64,000 bases of DNA from UKL13-2 sp038206765 (lineage in GTDB: Bacteria; Pseudomonadota; Gammaproteobacteria; Burkholderiales; Usitatibacteraceae). The stretch covers positions 1 through 64,000 of the forward strand of contig JBBRAM010000006.1 of assembly GCA_038206765.1 (NCBI GenBank), read 5' to 3'. The first letter of the stretch is position 1; each line of letters begins with the position of its first letter. A program made the position numbers and the translations under genes. The notes beneath the pieces are model-generated. The model made no database searches, had not been told where the DNA came from, and saw only the letters and a program-made list of their open reading frames with translations. This document shows, in pieces, positions 43,981 to 53,535 of the stretch.

Positions 43981-44702
43981 ATACGCTACTGTCGATTAAA
44001 AACCTCCACATCGGCTACGGTGGCATTCAAGCGGTTAAAGGGATTGACCTTCATGTTGACCAAGGCGAGCTAGTCACGCTGATTGGCGCGAATGGTGCAG
44101 GCAAAACCACTACGCTTAAAGCGATTACCGGGCTTTTAAAACCCACCCAAGGCGCAATCGACTATGCAGGCAAGTCAGTCATTGGCGTACCTACCTACAA
44201 AGTCGCCAGCGCGGGCTTGGTGCTCGTGCCGGAAGGGCGCGGTGTGTTTTCGGGTTTGACGATTTTAGAAAACCTGCAAATGGGCGCCTACACCCGCAAT
44301 GATCGCGCCGAAATTGCCGTCGATATCGAACATAAATTTTCCCTATTCCCCCGCTTGAAAGAGCGCGCCAAACAAACAGCCGGCACACTTTCCGGTGGCG
44401 AGCAGCAAATGCTGGCGATCTCGCGGGCCCTGATGGCGCGACCAAAATTGTTGCTACTCGACGAACCGTCAATGGGTTTGGCACCGATCATGGTGCAAAA
44501 GATTTTTGAAGTGGTGCGCGATGTTTCTAAAAGCGGCGTGACGATTTTGCTGATCGAGCAAAACGCCAAATTAGCACTACAAATCAGCCAACGCGGCTAT
44601 GTGATGGACGGCGGCGTGATCACGTTAAGCGGCGAATCAAAATCGCTGCTCGACAACCCGAAGGTGCGCGAGGCATACTTGGGCGAGGATGTGGTGGCAT
44701 AG
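43977..44702 (+). CDS. livF: Branched-chain amino-acid ABC ATPase LivF
   Basis: 241 residues. Walker A GANGAGKTT, signature LSGGEQQMLAISRALM, Walker B LLLLDEPSMGLAP. Pairs with LivG to drive import. ATGA overlap with livG indicates translational coupling. Confidence 0.95.
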   Translation: MNTLLSIKNLHIGYGGIQAVKGIDLHVDQGELVTLIGANGAGKTTTLKAITGLLKPTQGAIDYAGKSVIGVPTYKVASAGLVLVPEGRGVFSGLTILENLQMGAYTRNDRAEIAVDIEHKFSLFPRLKERAKQTAGTLSGGEQQMLAISRALMARPKLLLLDEPSMGLAPIMVQKIFEVVRDVSKSGVTILLIEQNAKLALQISQRGYVMDGGVITLSGESKSLLDNPKVREAYLGEDVVA

Positions 44703-44725
44703 GCATTTTTTGAAAGGAACCAGTC

Positions 44726-45556
44726 ATGGGTACGGCAAGCAAAGGTACGGCACTTTCAAAAACAGTTTTCTCGCCATCAGGGTTTTCCAAATCTGATTTG
44801 GCCGATCTAAAACGTGCCAAGGCATTGTTAGAAAACCCCAGCTTGGCCGCCCGCGCCTCGGCGATGCTGGGCGCGCCGATCGATCGCGGCATGTCCATGT
44901 TGCCTTCACGGTTCCAAAAGACAATTCATCAGGCCAGTGAAACCGCGATGATGAAAGCGCTCGATGTGGCGGTGGGTTCACTCAACGAAACCGCGATCAA
45001 GCCCAGTAAAAACCGCATGCATAAATTCGCGGCTGCCGCGAGCGGCGCGATTGGTGGCGCGTTTGGGTTGGCAGCGCTCGCCTTTGAGCTGCCCATCTCG
45101 ACCACTATCATGCTCCGCTCCATCGCCGATATTGCCAAAAGCGAAGGCGAAAATATTCAATATATCGACACCAAATTGGCGTGCTTAACGGTCTTCGCAT
45201 TAGGAGGACGCAGCAACAAAGATGATGCCGCCGAATCCGGTTATTTTGCTGCGCGGATGGCGATGGCCGGCGCCGTAACCGAAGCAACAAAATACTTAGC
45301 CGAAAAAGGATTCACCAAAGCAGGCGCACCCGCTTTGGTGCGCTTGGTATCACTCATTAGCACCCGATTCGGGATAGTCGTGAGTGAAAAAGCCGCCATG
45401 CAAGCCTTGCCAATTATCGGCGCGGCATCGGGGGCGCTGATCAACACGCTCTTTATTGAACATTTCCAGAACATGGCACGCGGGCATTTTGTGGTGCGCC
45501 GGTTAGAGAAAATTTATGGCGCGGAGCCGGTGAAGTTGGCTTATCAGCAGTTGTAG
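44726..45556 (+). CDS. EcsC family protein
   Basis: 276 residues, EcsC domain: Gly/Ala-rich helices FAAAASGAIGGAFGLAALAFELPISTTIMLRSIADIA and SEGENIQYIDTKLACLTVFALGG. The family is named after a Bacillus locus linked to secretion but its biochemistry is unknown; it probably associates with the membrane. It follows livF by 23 bases and AAAGGA precedes its ATG, so it may be the last gene of the liv operon. Confidence 0.9.
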   Translation: MGTASKGTALSKTVFSPSGFSKSDLADLKRAKALLENPSLAARASAMLGAPIDRGMSMLPSRFQKTIHQASETAMMKALDVAVGSLNETAIKPSKNRMHKFAAAASGAIGGAFGLAALAFELPISTTIMLRSIADIAKSEGENIQYIDTKLACLTVFALGGRSNKDDAAESGYFAARMAMAGAVTEATKYLAEKGFTKAGAPALVRLVSLISTRFGIVVSEKAAMQALPIIGAASGALINTLFIEHFQNMARGHFVVRRLEKIYGAEPVKLAYQQL

Positions 45557-45605
45557 CTTTCGCACCCTCATCGCTTGATGCGGGGGATGTGCTAAATCGC
45601 CTTGC

Positions 45606-46325
45606 TCAATCGAGCAGGAATCGAGCAGGAATCGACAATTTGTCGCTGTCGCCGCGCTGAAGTCGTTGTTGCGACCGACGTCGCCAACGAAGTTCCCACC
45701 GACTTTGGCAACGCTTTTCCCAAACATGCCGCCAAGTCATCACCATCGGGGCGGCGAGAGCCCCCAGCACGTGCGCCCGCCATTCCACCTGCACACCGGC
45801 TGGCAGGTTTGCTGACGTCATGGCAAACCCATTTGCTTCAGCCATAGTTTTCAGCGCCATGACGATACAAAAAAATGCGACCCAAGGCCGGCTTGGCGCA
45901 GACGCTTTATAAAGCGCTATCGCCGCCAACATCATGACCGCCACGGCGATGCCCGACAGTCCGCGATAGACCAGCAGCGTCGGCGACCACCACATTAGCC
46001 CCAAGGAAATCATCGGGGCAATCCAAAGAAAGTGTAGCCAAAAGCGTCCTGTTCCGCATAGCCGGATGGTCATTAGCCCGGCAACGAATAGTGCAATGCC
46101 ATCCATGACAGCGTGTTGGACTGAAAAATGAACCAGATGCCCGGTCCATAGCCGCCACAGTTCCCCCGCAAGAATGGCGGGGCGGTTGTACTCGAGCGAG
46201 GTCGTCAGTGATTCCGGTGCGGCGGCAGCGACCAGAATGATGACCATGCAAACGGCGGCAATCGACGCTGCACTGATGCGAAGCACCGCATTCGTCGGCG
46301 GCTTATTGAATCCGGCGTGGTGCAT
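45606..46325 (-). CDS. rrtA: Rhombosortase (rhomboid-family GlyGly-CTERM protease)
   Basis: About 239 residues and several transmembrane helices. Family motifs: GELWRLWTGHLVHFSVQHAVMDG, catalytic serine S124 in YRGLSG, and catalytic histidine H185 in VEWRAHVLGALA. Rhombosortases cut proteins bearing a C-terminal GlyGly-CTERM segment after passage through the membrane. The matching substrate is encoded immediately upstream. ATG at 46325 overlaps the target gene's end by 23 bases; a frame back to 46460 has no conserved sequence. The C-terminal tail is Arg/Gln-rich. Confidence 0.88.
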   Translation of the reverse strand: MHHAGFNKPPTNAVLRISAASIAAVCMVIILVAAAAPESLTTSLEYNRPAILAGELWRLWTGHLVHFSVQHAVMDGIALFVAGLMTIRLCGTGRFWLHFLWIAPMISLGLMWWSPTLLVYRGLSGIAVAVMMLAAIALYKASAPSRPWVAFFCIVMALKTMAEANGFAMTSANLPAGVQVEWRAHVLGALAAPMVMTWRHVWEKRCQSRWELRWRRRSQQRLQRGDSDKLSIPARFLLD

Positions 46326-47181
46326 ATCGTGGTAAGTAACGTGGTACGTAGCGTGGTACAAAATAAAAAGCCGCGAGCAGAAGTGGAAGTGAAAGCGCCA
46401 GCAAAAGCCCGAGCAAATCAATACTACCGCCGCCCTTATAACCGGCGCGATTTTCAACACGGAAACCGGGGTCGGCTTTGATGCGCTCTCTGAATTTTTC
46501 CAGCTCCGCTTTCAATGGCGGAATCAATTCTTCAACGGCTTTGTTGTATCCCTCAACTTGAGCGGCGCGTGCACGCTCGCTGAAGTTGGCAAGGCTGGCA
46601 GCACCTTTTACCTGGCTCGTCCCTGGCGCGCGAAATAGCAGCTTGTGACTTGCGACATCGAATACCGAAACATCCACCATCGTCTGCACATCAAATTGAT
46701 CGCCGTGAATAATATACGCACCGACAATCGTCCAATACAGCACGGATAATTTGTTGCTGTCATTAAACTGCACTTGGTCATGCGAAACCATCGCCACCAC
46801 ATCCACATTGAACATACGTGCCACTTGCTCCATGTTGGCAAAGCCACCGCCTAGTTGCAAATATTGGGTAGGGATAATTTCAATATTGCCAATAAAGCTG
46901 TATGGCGCAAACGATGCCTTCACGCGCTCCATCAGCTTGATTTTTTCTGTCTCCGGTAGCGCATGGCCGCGCGAAGCCGTTGGGACAAAGGCCAACCCCA
47001 CCCGCACCGGCGGGCGTAGATAAGCCATGCCAGGCTCGGTTTTGGGCGCCTGCTCGGCACGTGGATAAAGATAGTCAACAATGCTGGCCGATTGTTTGAC
47101 TTCACGGCTCGAAAACGAAGATGCACAGCCGCCAATAAGTAAAGCGGCGAGCGTTGTGATTAACACAGCAGAAAATTTCAT
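46303..47181 (-). CDS. Rhombotarget lipoprotein (GlyGly-CTERM)
   Basis: 292 residues from ATG at 47181 (AAGGA upstream). Lipobox LLIGGCAS (Cys19) gives a lipid-anchored N terminus. The body has YLRPPVRVGLAFVP, NIEIIPTQYL and SVLYWTIVGAYIIHGDQ. The C-terminal signal is GlyGly-CTERM: YKGGG, a hydrophobic helix (SIDLLGLLLALSLPLLLAAFYF) and a basic end. That end carries three PRY units encoded by a 12-bp tandem repeat (46328-46363). Adjacent rhombosortase should process it at the Gly run. Role of the mature lipoprotein unknown. Confidence 0.88.
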   Translation of the reverse strand: MKFSAVLITTLAALLIGGCASSFSSREVKQSASIVDYLYPRAEQAPKTEPGMAYLRPPVRVGLAFVPTASRGHALPETEKIKLMERVKASFAPYSFIGNIEIIPTQYLQLGGGFANMEQVARMFNVDVVAMVSHDQVQFNDSNKLSVLYWTIVGAYIIHGDQFDVQTMVDVSVFDVASHKLLFRAPGTSQVKGAASLANFSERARAAQVEGYNKAVEELIPPLKAELEKFRERIKADPGFRVENRAGYKGGGSIDLLGLLLALSLPLLLAAFYFVPRYVPRYLPRYAPRRIQ

Positions 47182-47718
47182 GGTGTCCTTTTTGTCGGGC
47201 AAATCAATCAGCGAAGGGGTAGGCGTTGTCAGCGCTTTTATGAGGTCGTTGTGTTTTGTATTTTTCGGCCCGCACAACCGCTGAGCTAAGCGATCCGACA
47301 CAGCGACACAGAGAATTCAACAGCACCAGTCTAGTCAATTTGCAGAGGCGCGCGACTCATTCCACCCGAGTGGCAATAAACCAGACTCAAAGTCGTTGTT
47401 TGCAATACTGATTGATGCTGAACGAGGAAATTGGCACAGTAACTGCGGTGCGTTCAAGAGGGATATTTGCGCCATCCGCTAGACTGTCGATATCGAAAAC
47501 TCAAGTATTCACGTGGACTTACGGAATGACAAAGTTTGAGACTTTGCTCAAAATTGCGACTATCCCGTGAGAGTCGCCGACTTATTGTTAAACGCGGCAG
47601 AAGCGACACGGGATGGCTGCGCGCCGTCATCATAGCTTAAATTTTGACCTCACTACCCGCACTAAAAAATATCGCTGCCTCAAACTCGGCTCCCAGAGCC
47701 ATTCTTCAGCCAGTCACT
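47182..47718. other. Gap between the rhombotarget gene and dnaE
   Basis: No gene is supported in these ~540 bases. A sigma-54-like site on the plus strand, TGGCAC-N5-CTGC, lies at 47432-47446 and points toward the dnaE 3' end. Further on, GCGACT and AGTCGC form a hairpin near 47557-47578, and ATCCCGT/ACGGGAT offers a second pairing. A small RNA is conceivable but no terminator is visible. Confidence 0.35.
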
Positions 47719-50700
47719 CTAATACTCCCCACCACCAAATCCACCCCCACCACCACTAGCAAACCCATCCCGCCAACTCTTCCCCGCTGGCGGCGGTGGC
47801 ATCAATCCGCCCGTGTCGTACTGCAAATCCACATTCGCGGGCGTGAGCCATTCGTATAGCGATTGCAGCAAACCCTCTGAAACCCTCACCCGCCAGCTCT
47901 CCGGCAGCGGCACATCCACTGTCGCCGCGCCATTGTTATAGCGAATCAAAATCGGGCAGCTATGGGCAGAGTCAGTCATGCGATGCGGCTCCAATTTCAC
48001 GCGCAACTGATGGCTATCCGCTTGCCCGTTCATCGACAGCGTCATCATCTTCGCTAACTTACGCGCCTCATCCATGGTGCGAACTTCATCGACAATCACG
48101 CGCATACCGTCGGTGCGTTCATCGATGCTGACTTTGCCGCGCACAATCAGGGGTTGGTCATCCACCAACGAACCGCGACATTTTTCATAAACTTCGTTGT
48201 AGGCCACTGCTTCAATCCGCGCTGTGCCGTCATCAAGTGTTAACACACACATGCGGCCACGCTTGGCGCTGATCACGCGCTGGCTGTACAAAATACCGGC
48301 CATCATGACGTGGTCGTTTTTTGGCGCCAATTCGCTCAGTTCTGTTTTGGCGAATTGGCGCACTTCTTTTGCGTAGGTCGTGAAGGGATGTCCGGACAGA
48401 TAAAAACCGAGTGCCAGCTTTTCATTATTCAACCGCTCGCGATCAGACCATGGATTGGCCGGCACCATTTCCAGCACATCCATGCTGCCGCCCGTAGCCT
48501 CGCCAAACAAACTTTCCTGCTGCGAATCACGTTCAGATTTTTCGGCCATCTCAACGGCTTTAGGCAGCGTCGCCAATAGCATCGCCCGGTTCGGCTCAAG
48601 CTGGTCAAGTGCGCCAGCGCGGATCAGTGCCTCCATGGCGCGGCGATTGACGGTGTGGCGATCAATCCGCCGCACGAAATCAAGCAAATCTTTAAACGGC
48701 CCGCCCGCGTTTCGGGCGTTGACGATATTGTTGATCGCGCCGAATCCGGTACCTTTGATCGCACCCAATCCGTAGCGTACATGGCTTGCATCCACCGGTT
48801 TAAAGCGGTAGGTGCTGGAATTGATATCGGGTGCTAACACCGTAATGCCATTGGCCTTAGTGTCGTCAAAAACGATCTGCACTTTATCGGTAAAATCCAT
48901 CACGCCCGACATGTTGGCTGCCATAAATTCAGCGGTGTAATGTGCTTTTAGATACGCCGTTTGATACGCCACCAATGAATAGGCGGCCGAATGCGATTTG
49001 TTAAAACCGTAGCCGGCAAACTTTTCCATGAAATCAAAAAGCTCGTTGGCAATTTTTACTTTCACACCGTTTTTGATTGCGCCTTCGCTAAAAATTGCAC
49101 GGTGTTTGGCCATTTCATCGGCCTTCTTTTTACCCATCGCGCGGCGCAGCAAATCAGCACCGCCGAGCGAATAGCCACCGATCACCTGCGCGATTTGCAT
49201 GACCTGCTCTTGATAGATCATGATGCCGCAGGTCGGCGAGAGGATCGGCTTCACGCGCTCATCGAGATAGGTGACGACTTCAGCACCGCTCTTGCGCCTT
49301 GTGTAATCAGGGATCAGCTCCATCGGGCCCGGGCGGTAGAGCGCATTCAGTGCCGTCAAATCATCAAGCTTGGAAGGCTTGGCTTTGACCAGCAAATCAC
49401 GCATGCCGCGACTTTCAAACTGGAAAATCGCGACTGTGTTTGCCTTTGAAAAAATCTCGTATGATTTTTTATCATCGAGCGGAATGTTGGTGAGATCGAA
49501 TTTCGCGTTCGCGTCGCCAAGCTTGTCATCACTTGATGGCTGGGTTCCCGGCCGCGCGTGAATCAGCTTCACCGCCTCTTCTAGGATGGTAAGCGTGGTC
49601 AAACCCAAAAAGTCGAATTTCACCAGACCGACAGCTTCTACATCGTCCTTATCGTATTGACTCACAAATGAATCAGAGCCATCGGCCACATAAAGCGGTG
49701 TGAAATCAGTGAGTGGCCCTGGTGCGATCAACACACCACCGGCGTGCATGCCGACGTTGCGGGTGATGCCTTCGAGCTTGAGTGCCAGCTCCATCAGCTG
49801 CGCAACTTCTTCTTCCTTCGCGCGGCGCTCGTTGAACTGCGGCTCCATTTGAATCGCATCCGGCAATGTGATCCCGAGTTGATTCGGAATGAGTTTTGCA
49901 ATTTGATCGACATAGTTATAGCCCATGCCAAGCACGCGTCCTACATCGCGAATCACCGCTTTGGCCGCCATCGTACCGAAGGTGACGATTTGCGAAACCG
50001 ATTCTTTGCCGTATTTTTGCTTGACGTAATCGATCACCCGATCCCGCCCTTCCTGACAAAAATCGATATCAAAATCGGGCATCGAAACACGTTCGGGATT
50101 TAAGAACCGCTCGAACAGCAATTGATATTCCAGCGGATCGAGATCGGTGATGCCGAGCGAATACGCCACCAATGAACCCGCACCCGAGCCGCGCCCCGGG
50201 CCGACTGGCACCCCGTTATTTTTAGCCCAGCCGATGAAATCCGCCACAATCAGAAAATAGCCGGGGAAGCCCATGTGGATGATGGTTTTAACCTCAAATT
50301 CCAAGCGGTCTAAATAGGCCGAATAAACCTCTGCGCGCTTGGTCGCGTCGGGGAAATTCTTTTCCAAACGCTTATCTAAGCCCGCTTTGGCGGAATCAAA
50401 TAAATACGCCTCAATCGTTTCGCCGTTCGGCGTGGGGAAGTTCGGCAGCTTCGATTTACCGAGTGAGAACTCAAAATGGCAACGCTTGGCAATTTCGCCC
50501 GCATTTTCTAAAGCTTCAGGAATATCGGCAAACAACGCCGCCATTTCGGTAGCCGACTTGAAATACTGTGCTGGCGTGAAATCGCGCGTGCGGCGCTTAT
50601 CGCCCAGCACCTCGCCGCGGGAAATACAAACCCGCGCCTCATGCGCTTTGAAATCATCCGGGGTCATGAATTGAATCGGATGCGTGGCCACCACTGGCAG

Positions 50701-51321
50701 ATCACACACACTCGCTAAATTCATCGCCGCCGCGTTATACGGTTCATCAAAATCGCGCTCAGCGCGTTGCAATTCGATATAGAACGAATCGGGGAAATCG
50801 TGCTGCCAGCTATTCGCCAATTCAACCGCACGCTTGGTATCCGATTGCATTAATGCTTGGCCAATATCGCCAAACGCCGCGCCAGACAAGGCGATCAGCC
50901 CATCGGCGGCCGATTTGGAAAATCCACGCGAAAGCCATGCGCGATTAATTTCTGCACGGCCACGCCACGTATTTTCACGATAAGCGCGGGTCAATAATTG
51001 GCATAAATTTAAGTAGCCCCCCTCATTTCGACACAGCAGCAACAGACGCGACGGTTGATCCCGATTCTTTTCGTTCTCGATAAACACATCGCAGCCAATG
51101 ATCGGCTGCACGCCTTTGGCTTGCGCCGCTTTATAAAATTTGACCGCGCCAAAAACGTTAGATATGTCGGTAATCGCCAAAGCAGGCAGCTGTTCCGAAG
51201 CCGCTTTCGCCACAACATCGTCAATCCGCACAATCGAATCCGTGATGGAAAATTCAGTGTGAAGGCGCAGGTGGACGAAGGGAGGAGCGGTCGACGTGTA
51301 GTTAGGGGCAGACGTGGTCAC
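47719..51321 (-). CDS. dnaE: DNA polymerase III alpha subunit
   Basis: 1200 residues, the replicative polymerase. N-terminal PHP domain (FVHLRLHTEFSITDSIVRIDDVV), palm with catalytic aspartates in MPDFDIDFCQEGRDRVIDYV, fingers (PGPMELIPDYTRRK, MIYQEQVMQIAQVIGGYSLGGADLLRRAMGKKK), helix-hairpin-helix region, OB domain near 1000-1080 and a C-terminal tau-binding region. The last ~15 residues are an unusual Gly-rich tail (ASGGGGGFGGGEY). DnaE1-type length; no error-prone companions nearby. Confidence 0.97.
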   Translation of the reverse strand: MTTSAPNYTSTAPPFVHLRLHTEFSITDSIVRIDDVVAKAASEQLPALAITDISNVFGAVKFYKAAQAKGVQPIIGCDVFIENEKNRDQPSRLLLLCRNEGGYLNLCQLLTRAYRENTWRGRAEINRAWLSRGFSKSAADGLIALSGAAFGDIGQALMQSDTKRAVELANSWQHDFPDSFYIELQRAERDFDEPYNAAAMNLASVCDLPVVATHPIQFMTPDDFKAHEARVCISRGEVLGDKRRTRDFTPAQYFKSATEMAALFADIPEALENAGEIAKRCHFEFSLGKSKLPNFPTPNGETIEAYLFDSAKAGLDKRLEKNFPDATKRAEVYSAYLDRLEFEVKTIIHMGFPGYFLIVADFIGWAKNNGVPVGPGRGSGAGSLVAYSLGITDLDPLEYQLLFERFLNPERVSMPDFDIDFCQEGRDRVIDYVKQKYGKESVSQIVTFGTMAAKAVIRDVGRVLGMGYNYVDQIAKLIPNQLGITLPDAIQMEPQFNERRAKEEEVAQLMELALKLEGITRNVGMHAGGVLIAPGPLTDFTPLYVADGSDSFVSQYDKDDVEAVGLVKFDFLGLTTLTILEEAVKLIHARPGTQPSSDDKLGDANAKFDLTNIPLDDKKSYEIFSKANTVAIFQFESRGMRDLLVKAKPSKLDDLTALNALYRPGPMELIPDYTRRKSGAEVVTYLDERVKPILSPTCGIMIYQEQVMQIAQVIGGYSLGGADLLRRAMGKKKADEMAKHRAIFSEGAIKNGVKVKIANELFDFMEKFAGYGFNKSHSAAYSLVAYQTAYLKAHYTAEFMAANMSGVMDFTDKVQIVFDDTKANGITVLAPDINSSTYRFKPVDASHVRYGLGAIKGTGFGAINNIVNARNAGGPFKDLLDFVRRIDRHTVNRRAMEALIRAGALDQLEPNRAMLLATLPKAVEMAEKSERDSQQESLFGEATGGSMDVLEMVPANPWSDRERLNNEKLALGFYLSGHPFTTYAKEVRQFAKTELSELAPKNDHVMMAGILYSQRVISAKRGRMCVLTLDDGTARIEAVAYNEVYEKCRGSLVDDQPLIVRGKVSIDERTDGMRVIVDEVRTMDEARKLAKMMTLSMNGQADSHQLRVKLEPHRMTDSAHSCPILIRYNNGAATVDVPLPESWRVRVSEGLLQSLYEWLTPANVDLQYDTGGLMPPPPAGKSWRDGFASGGGGGFGGGEY

Positions 51322-51412
51322 GGATTAGACAATTGAGTGATATTAGTTCAAGGTCAATTTTACCACTTGCCTCAACCCATCAGCCGCAAATAAAGCACTT
51401 GCAAAAACGGAA

Positions 51413-52309
51413 TTAGCTGACGGTTATTCCATGGCAATGCGCCGCAATCTCATCCGCCAACCGCGCATGCAAGCCCGCTGGCAAATCATGTCCCATCCCC
51501 GCGATCACAGATAGTTTTGCATGGGGAATTTCGCGCGCGGTCTCGATCCCTGCGGCGACCGGGACGAGCGGATCGTCTTTACCGTGAATCACGAGTGTGG
51601 GTGTGGTGATGCGGCGTATTGCGGCGGTGCGATCACCGCTGGCGGCAATCGCCATCAGCTGGCGGGCACCGCCTGCCGGATAGTAATTGCGGCGGACATG
51701 ACGCTCGCAAAAGTCGGTGAGTGTCGCTTCGTCTTCTGGAAAACCCACGCTACCGATGGCGCGGATCACGTCCTTCATGCGGGCGACAGCCGTGGCAACA
51801 TCACCGCGCTTGGCGGGCGGAATCATAATTGCGCGGCGAGCTTTGCGGGTGGGTCCCGGCAGGCTGCGGCGGCCGGTGGTAGACATAATTGAGGTTAGGC
51901 TCAGTACGCGATTCGGAAAATTGGCCGCTAGGTTTTGCCCGATCATGCCTCCCATCGAGACGCCGACAATATGGGCAGCCTCAATCTGGAGTGCATCCAA
52001 TAGCCCTGCGGTATCGGCGGCCATGTCGTTAATAAAGTACGGCGCTTTAAGTGGTAGGCGCATAAAATGTTTGATGAATTCGAGCGGAATATTGGGCGTG
52101 CCAAGGTGATCAAATTTAGTCGACAAACCGACATCGCGGTTGTCAAAACGAATGACCCGGAAGCCCTTGTCCACTAGCAGTTGGCAAAACGGATCTGGCC
52201 ACGCAATCATTTGCATACTCAACCCCATGACCAATAGCAACGGTGGCGCAGTGGCAGGGCCGAAAATTTCGTATTCGAGGGTGATGCCGTTGGCTTGAAT
52301 TGAGGACAT
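51413..52309 (-). CDS. Alpha/beta-fold hydrolase
   Basis: 298 residues from ATG at 52309 (MSSIQANGITLEYEIFG). Nucleophile elbow GVSMGG, oxyanion VMGLSMQ, acid in HGKDDPLVP and histidine in GMGHDLPAG make a full catalytic triad. Resembles epoxide-hydrolase/esterase-type proteins. Substrate unknown; third of three minus-strand genes beginning with the WS/DGAT, though separated from the second by about 250 bases without a gene. Confidence 0.88.
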   Translation of the reverse strand: MSSIQANGITLEYEIFGPATAPPLLLVMGLSMQMIAWPDPFCQLLVDKGFRVIRFDNRDVGLSTKFDHLGTPNIPLEFIKHFMRLPLKAPYFINDMAADTAGLLDALQIEAAHIVGVSMGGMIGQNLAANFPNRVLSLTSIMSTTGRRSLPGPTRKARRAIMIPPAKRGDVATAVARMKDVIRAIGSVGFPEDEATLTDFCERHVRRNYYPAGGARQLMAIAASGDRTAAIRRITTPTLVIHGKDDPLVPVAAGIETAREIPHAKLSVIAGMGHDLPAGLHARLADEIAAHCHGITVS

Positions 52310-52561
52310 GGGCTTTACGTGGCGGTGGACTGAACGCCATTCTACCGTTGCAGGTTGCCAATCCGTGTAGGCCAAGCAAACAAATGGCAATTTTCGCGTC
52401 CAGTGATGCGGCTCGCTAACGCTCGGCGAACCGGAATTACTTAGATGCTGGTGCGAGCACCCACCTAAACATACTCATCGAGTGCGCATCGAGCACACAT
52501 TGCACTTGTAGCCAATAAATTATGGCTAAAACACGCTTAGCACTACGATTCGTTAAATCGT

Positions 52562-53497
52562 TCACTCCGCCCGATGCGGATCGCGATAGAAATAATGCCG
52601 CCAACCCGTGCGATCAAACGGCTGCCATTTACCTTCGACTTGCGACAGACGATCAGCGATCGCATATAGCGCCGTCGGATTCATGCCCATGCCAACGTGA
52701 CTGGCAATAATTTCGATATTCTCAGCGGTCTTAGATTCCTTTTGCAGCGACAGCGGCCACGAGACCACGCCATCGGTGCGGCTAAAAATTGACGTTGTCG
52801 GAACCGGCGGTGCGGCTTTGAGATGCGCGAGCATATTTTTGTCTTGCAACTTATGGCCGCTGACCAATTCATAGAATCGCCATGCGTTGGTGGCCTTTGG
52901 ATCGCCTGCGAACGGGGTTCCAAGCGTGATAACACTGCGCACATGCTTGGGCAGCGCTTTCGCAAATTCACGTGCATAGAGCCCGCCTAAACTCCAGCCA
53001 ATTAGACTGACTTTACGCTTGGTGGTGGCGTGGATATCCATTACGCGTTCCACGCTTTTTTTCAGTACACCGTCGCGTGGACCGAAATTTAATCCCAAAT
53101 CCCAGCCGTGGGTCTCATAGCCTTGCGCCTTCAAAAAACTTCGCAACGGGGCCGTCGTCAAATCACCCGCACCCAAGCCAGGAAAAACAATCACGGCGTG
53201 TCCGTCGCCCTCCGGCATGGTTTTGAGAAATGGCCACGCGGCAAGCATCGCCCCCAACTCCCAAGGTGCCCGCGCCTCCATGGCAATGAGAAACGCACCT
53301 GGCGCCTGCAGATTTTCATGGAATTGCGCCGTCATGGTTTCAAAATTAAACGTATCCGCCGATGATGCGGAAGATGCGGATTTAGCGCCAACATCATGGG
53401 CATGCGCGCCATATTTTGAGCGAATTTTCTCCAAAAAATCGAATGGGGAAATTTTTGCTTCGCTGTTGCGGGCGTTACTATCGGATGGTCGTTTCAT
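52562..53497 (-). CDS. Lipase-like alpha/beta hydrolase
   Basis: 311 residues. HAVIVFPGLGAGDLTTAPLRSFLKAQGY, then nucleophile elbow GWSLGGLYAREFAK and TLGTPFAGDPKATNAW, typical of triacylglycerol-lipase-like enzymes. No signal peptide, so it acts in the cytoplasm. It starts 38 bases after the WS/DGAT gene and is probably cotranscribed; together they could make and mobilise stored neutral lipid. The possible histidine is in IIASHVGMGMNP. Confidence 0.85.
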   Translation of the reverse strand: MKRPSDSNARNSEAKISPFDFLEKIRSKYGAHAHDVGAKSASSASSADTFNFETMTAQFHENLQAPGAFLIAMEARAPWELGAMLAAWPFLKTMPEGDGHAVIVFPGLGAGDLTTAPLRSFLKAQGYETHGWDLGLNFGPRDGVLKKSVERVMDIHATTKRKVSLIGWSLGGLYAREFAKALPKHVRSVITLGTPFAGDPKATNAWRFYELVSGHKLQDKNMLAHLKAAPPVPTTSIFSRTDGVVSWPLSLQKESKTAENIEIIASHVGMGMNPTALYAIADRLSQVEGKWQPFDRTGWRHYFYRDPHRAE

Positions 53498-53535
53498 GCG
53501 GTTTTAGTTTTGATAGAGGTTGATTGAGCTTCGCG

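Noticed and set aside
46326..46460. 45-codon N-terminal extension of the rhombosortase
   Set aside because: Fully inside the rhombotarget gene and rich in His/Tyr from the antiphase 12-bp repeat; conserved sequence begins only after Met at 46325.
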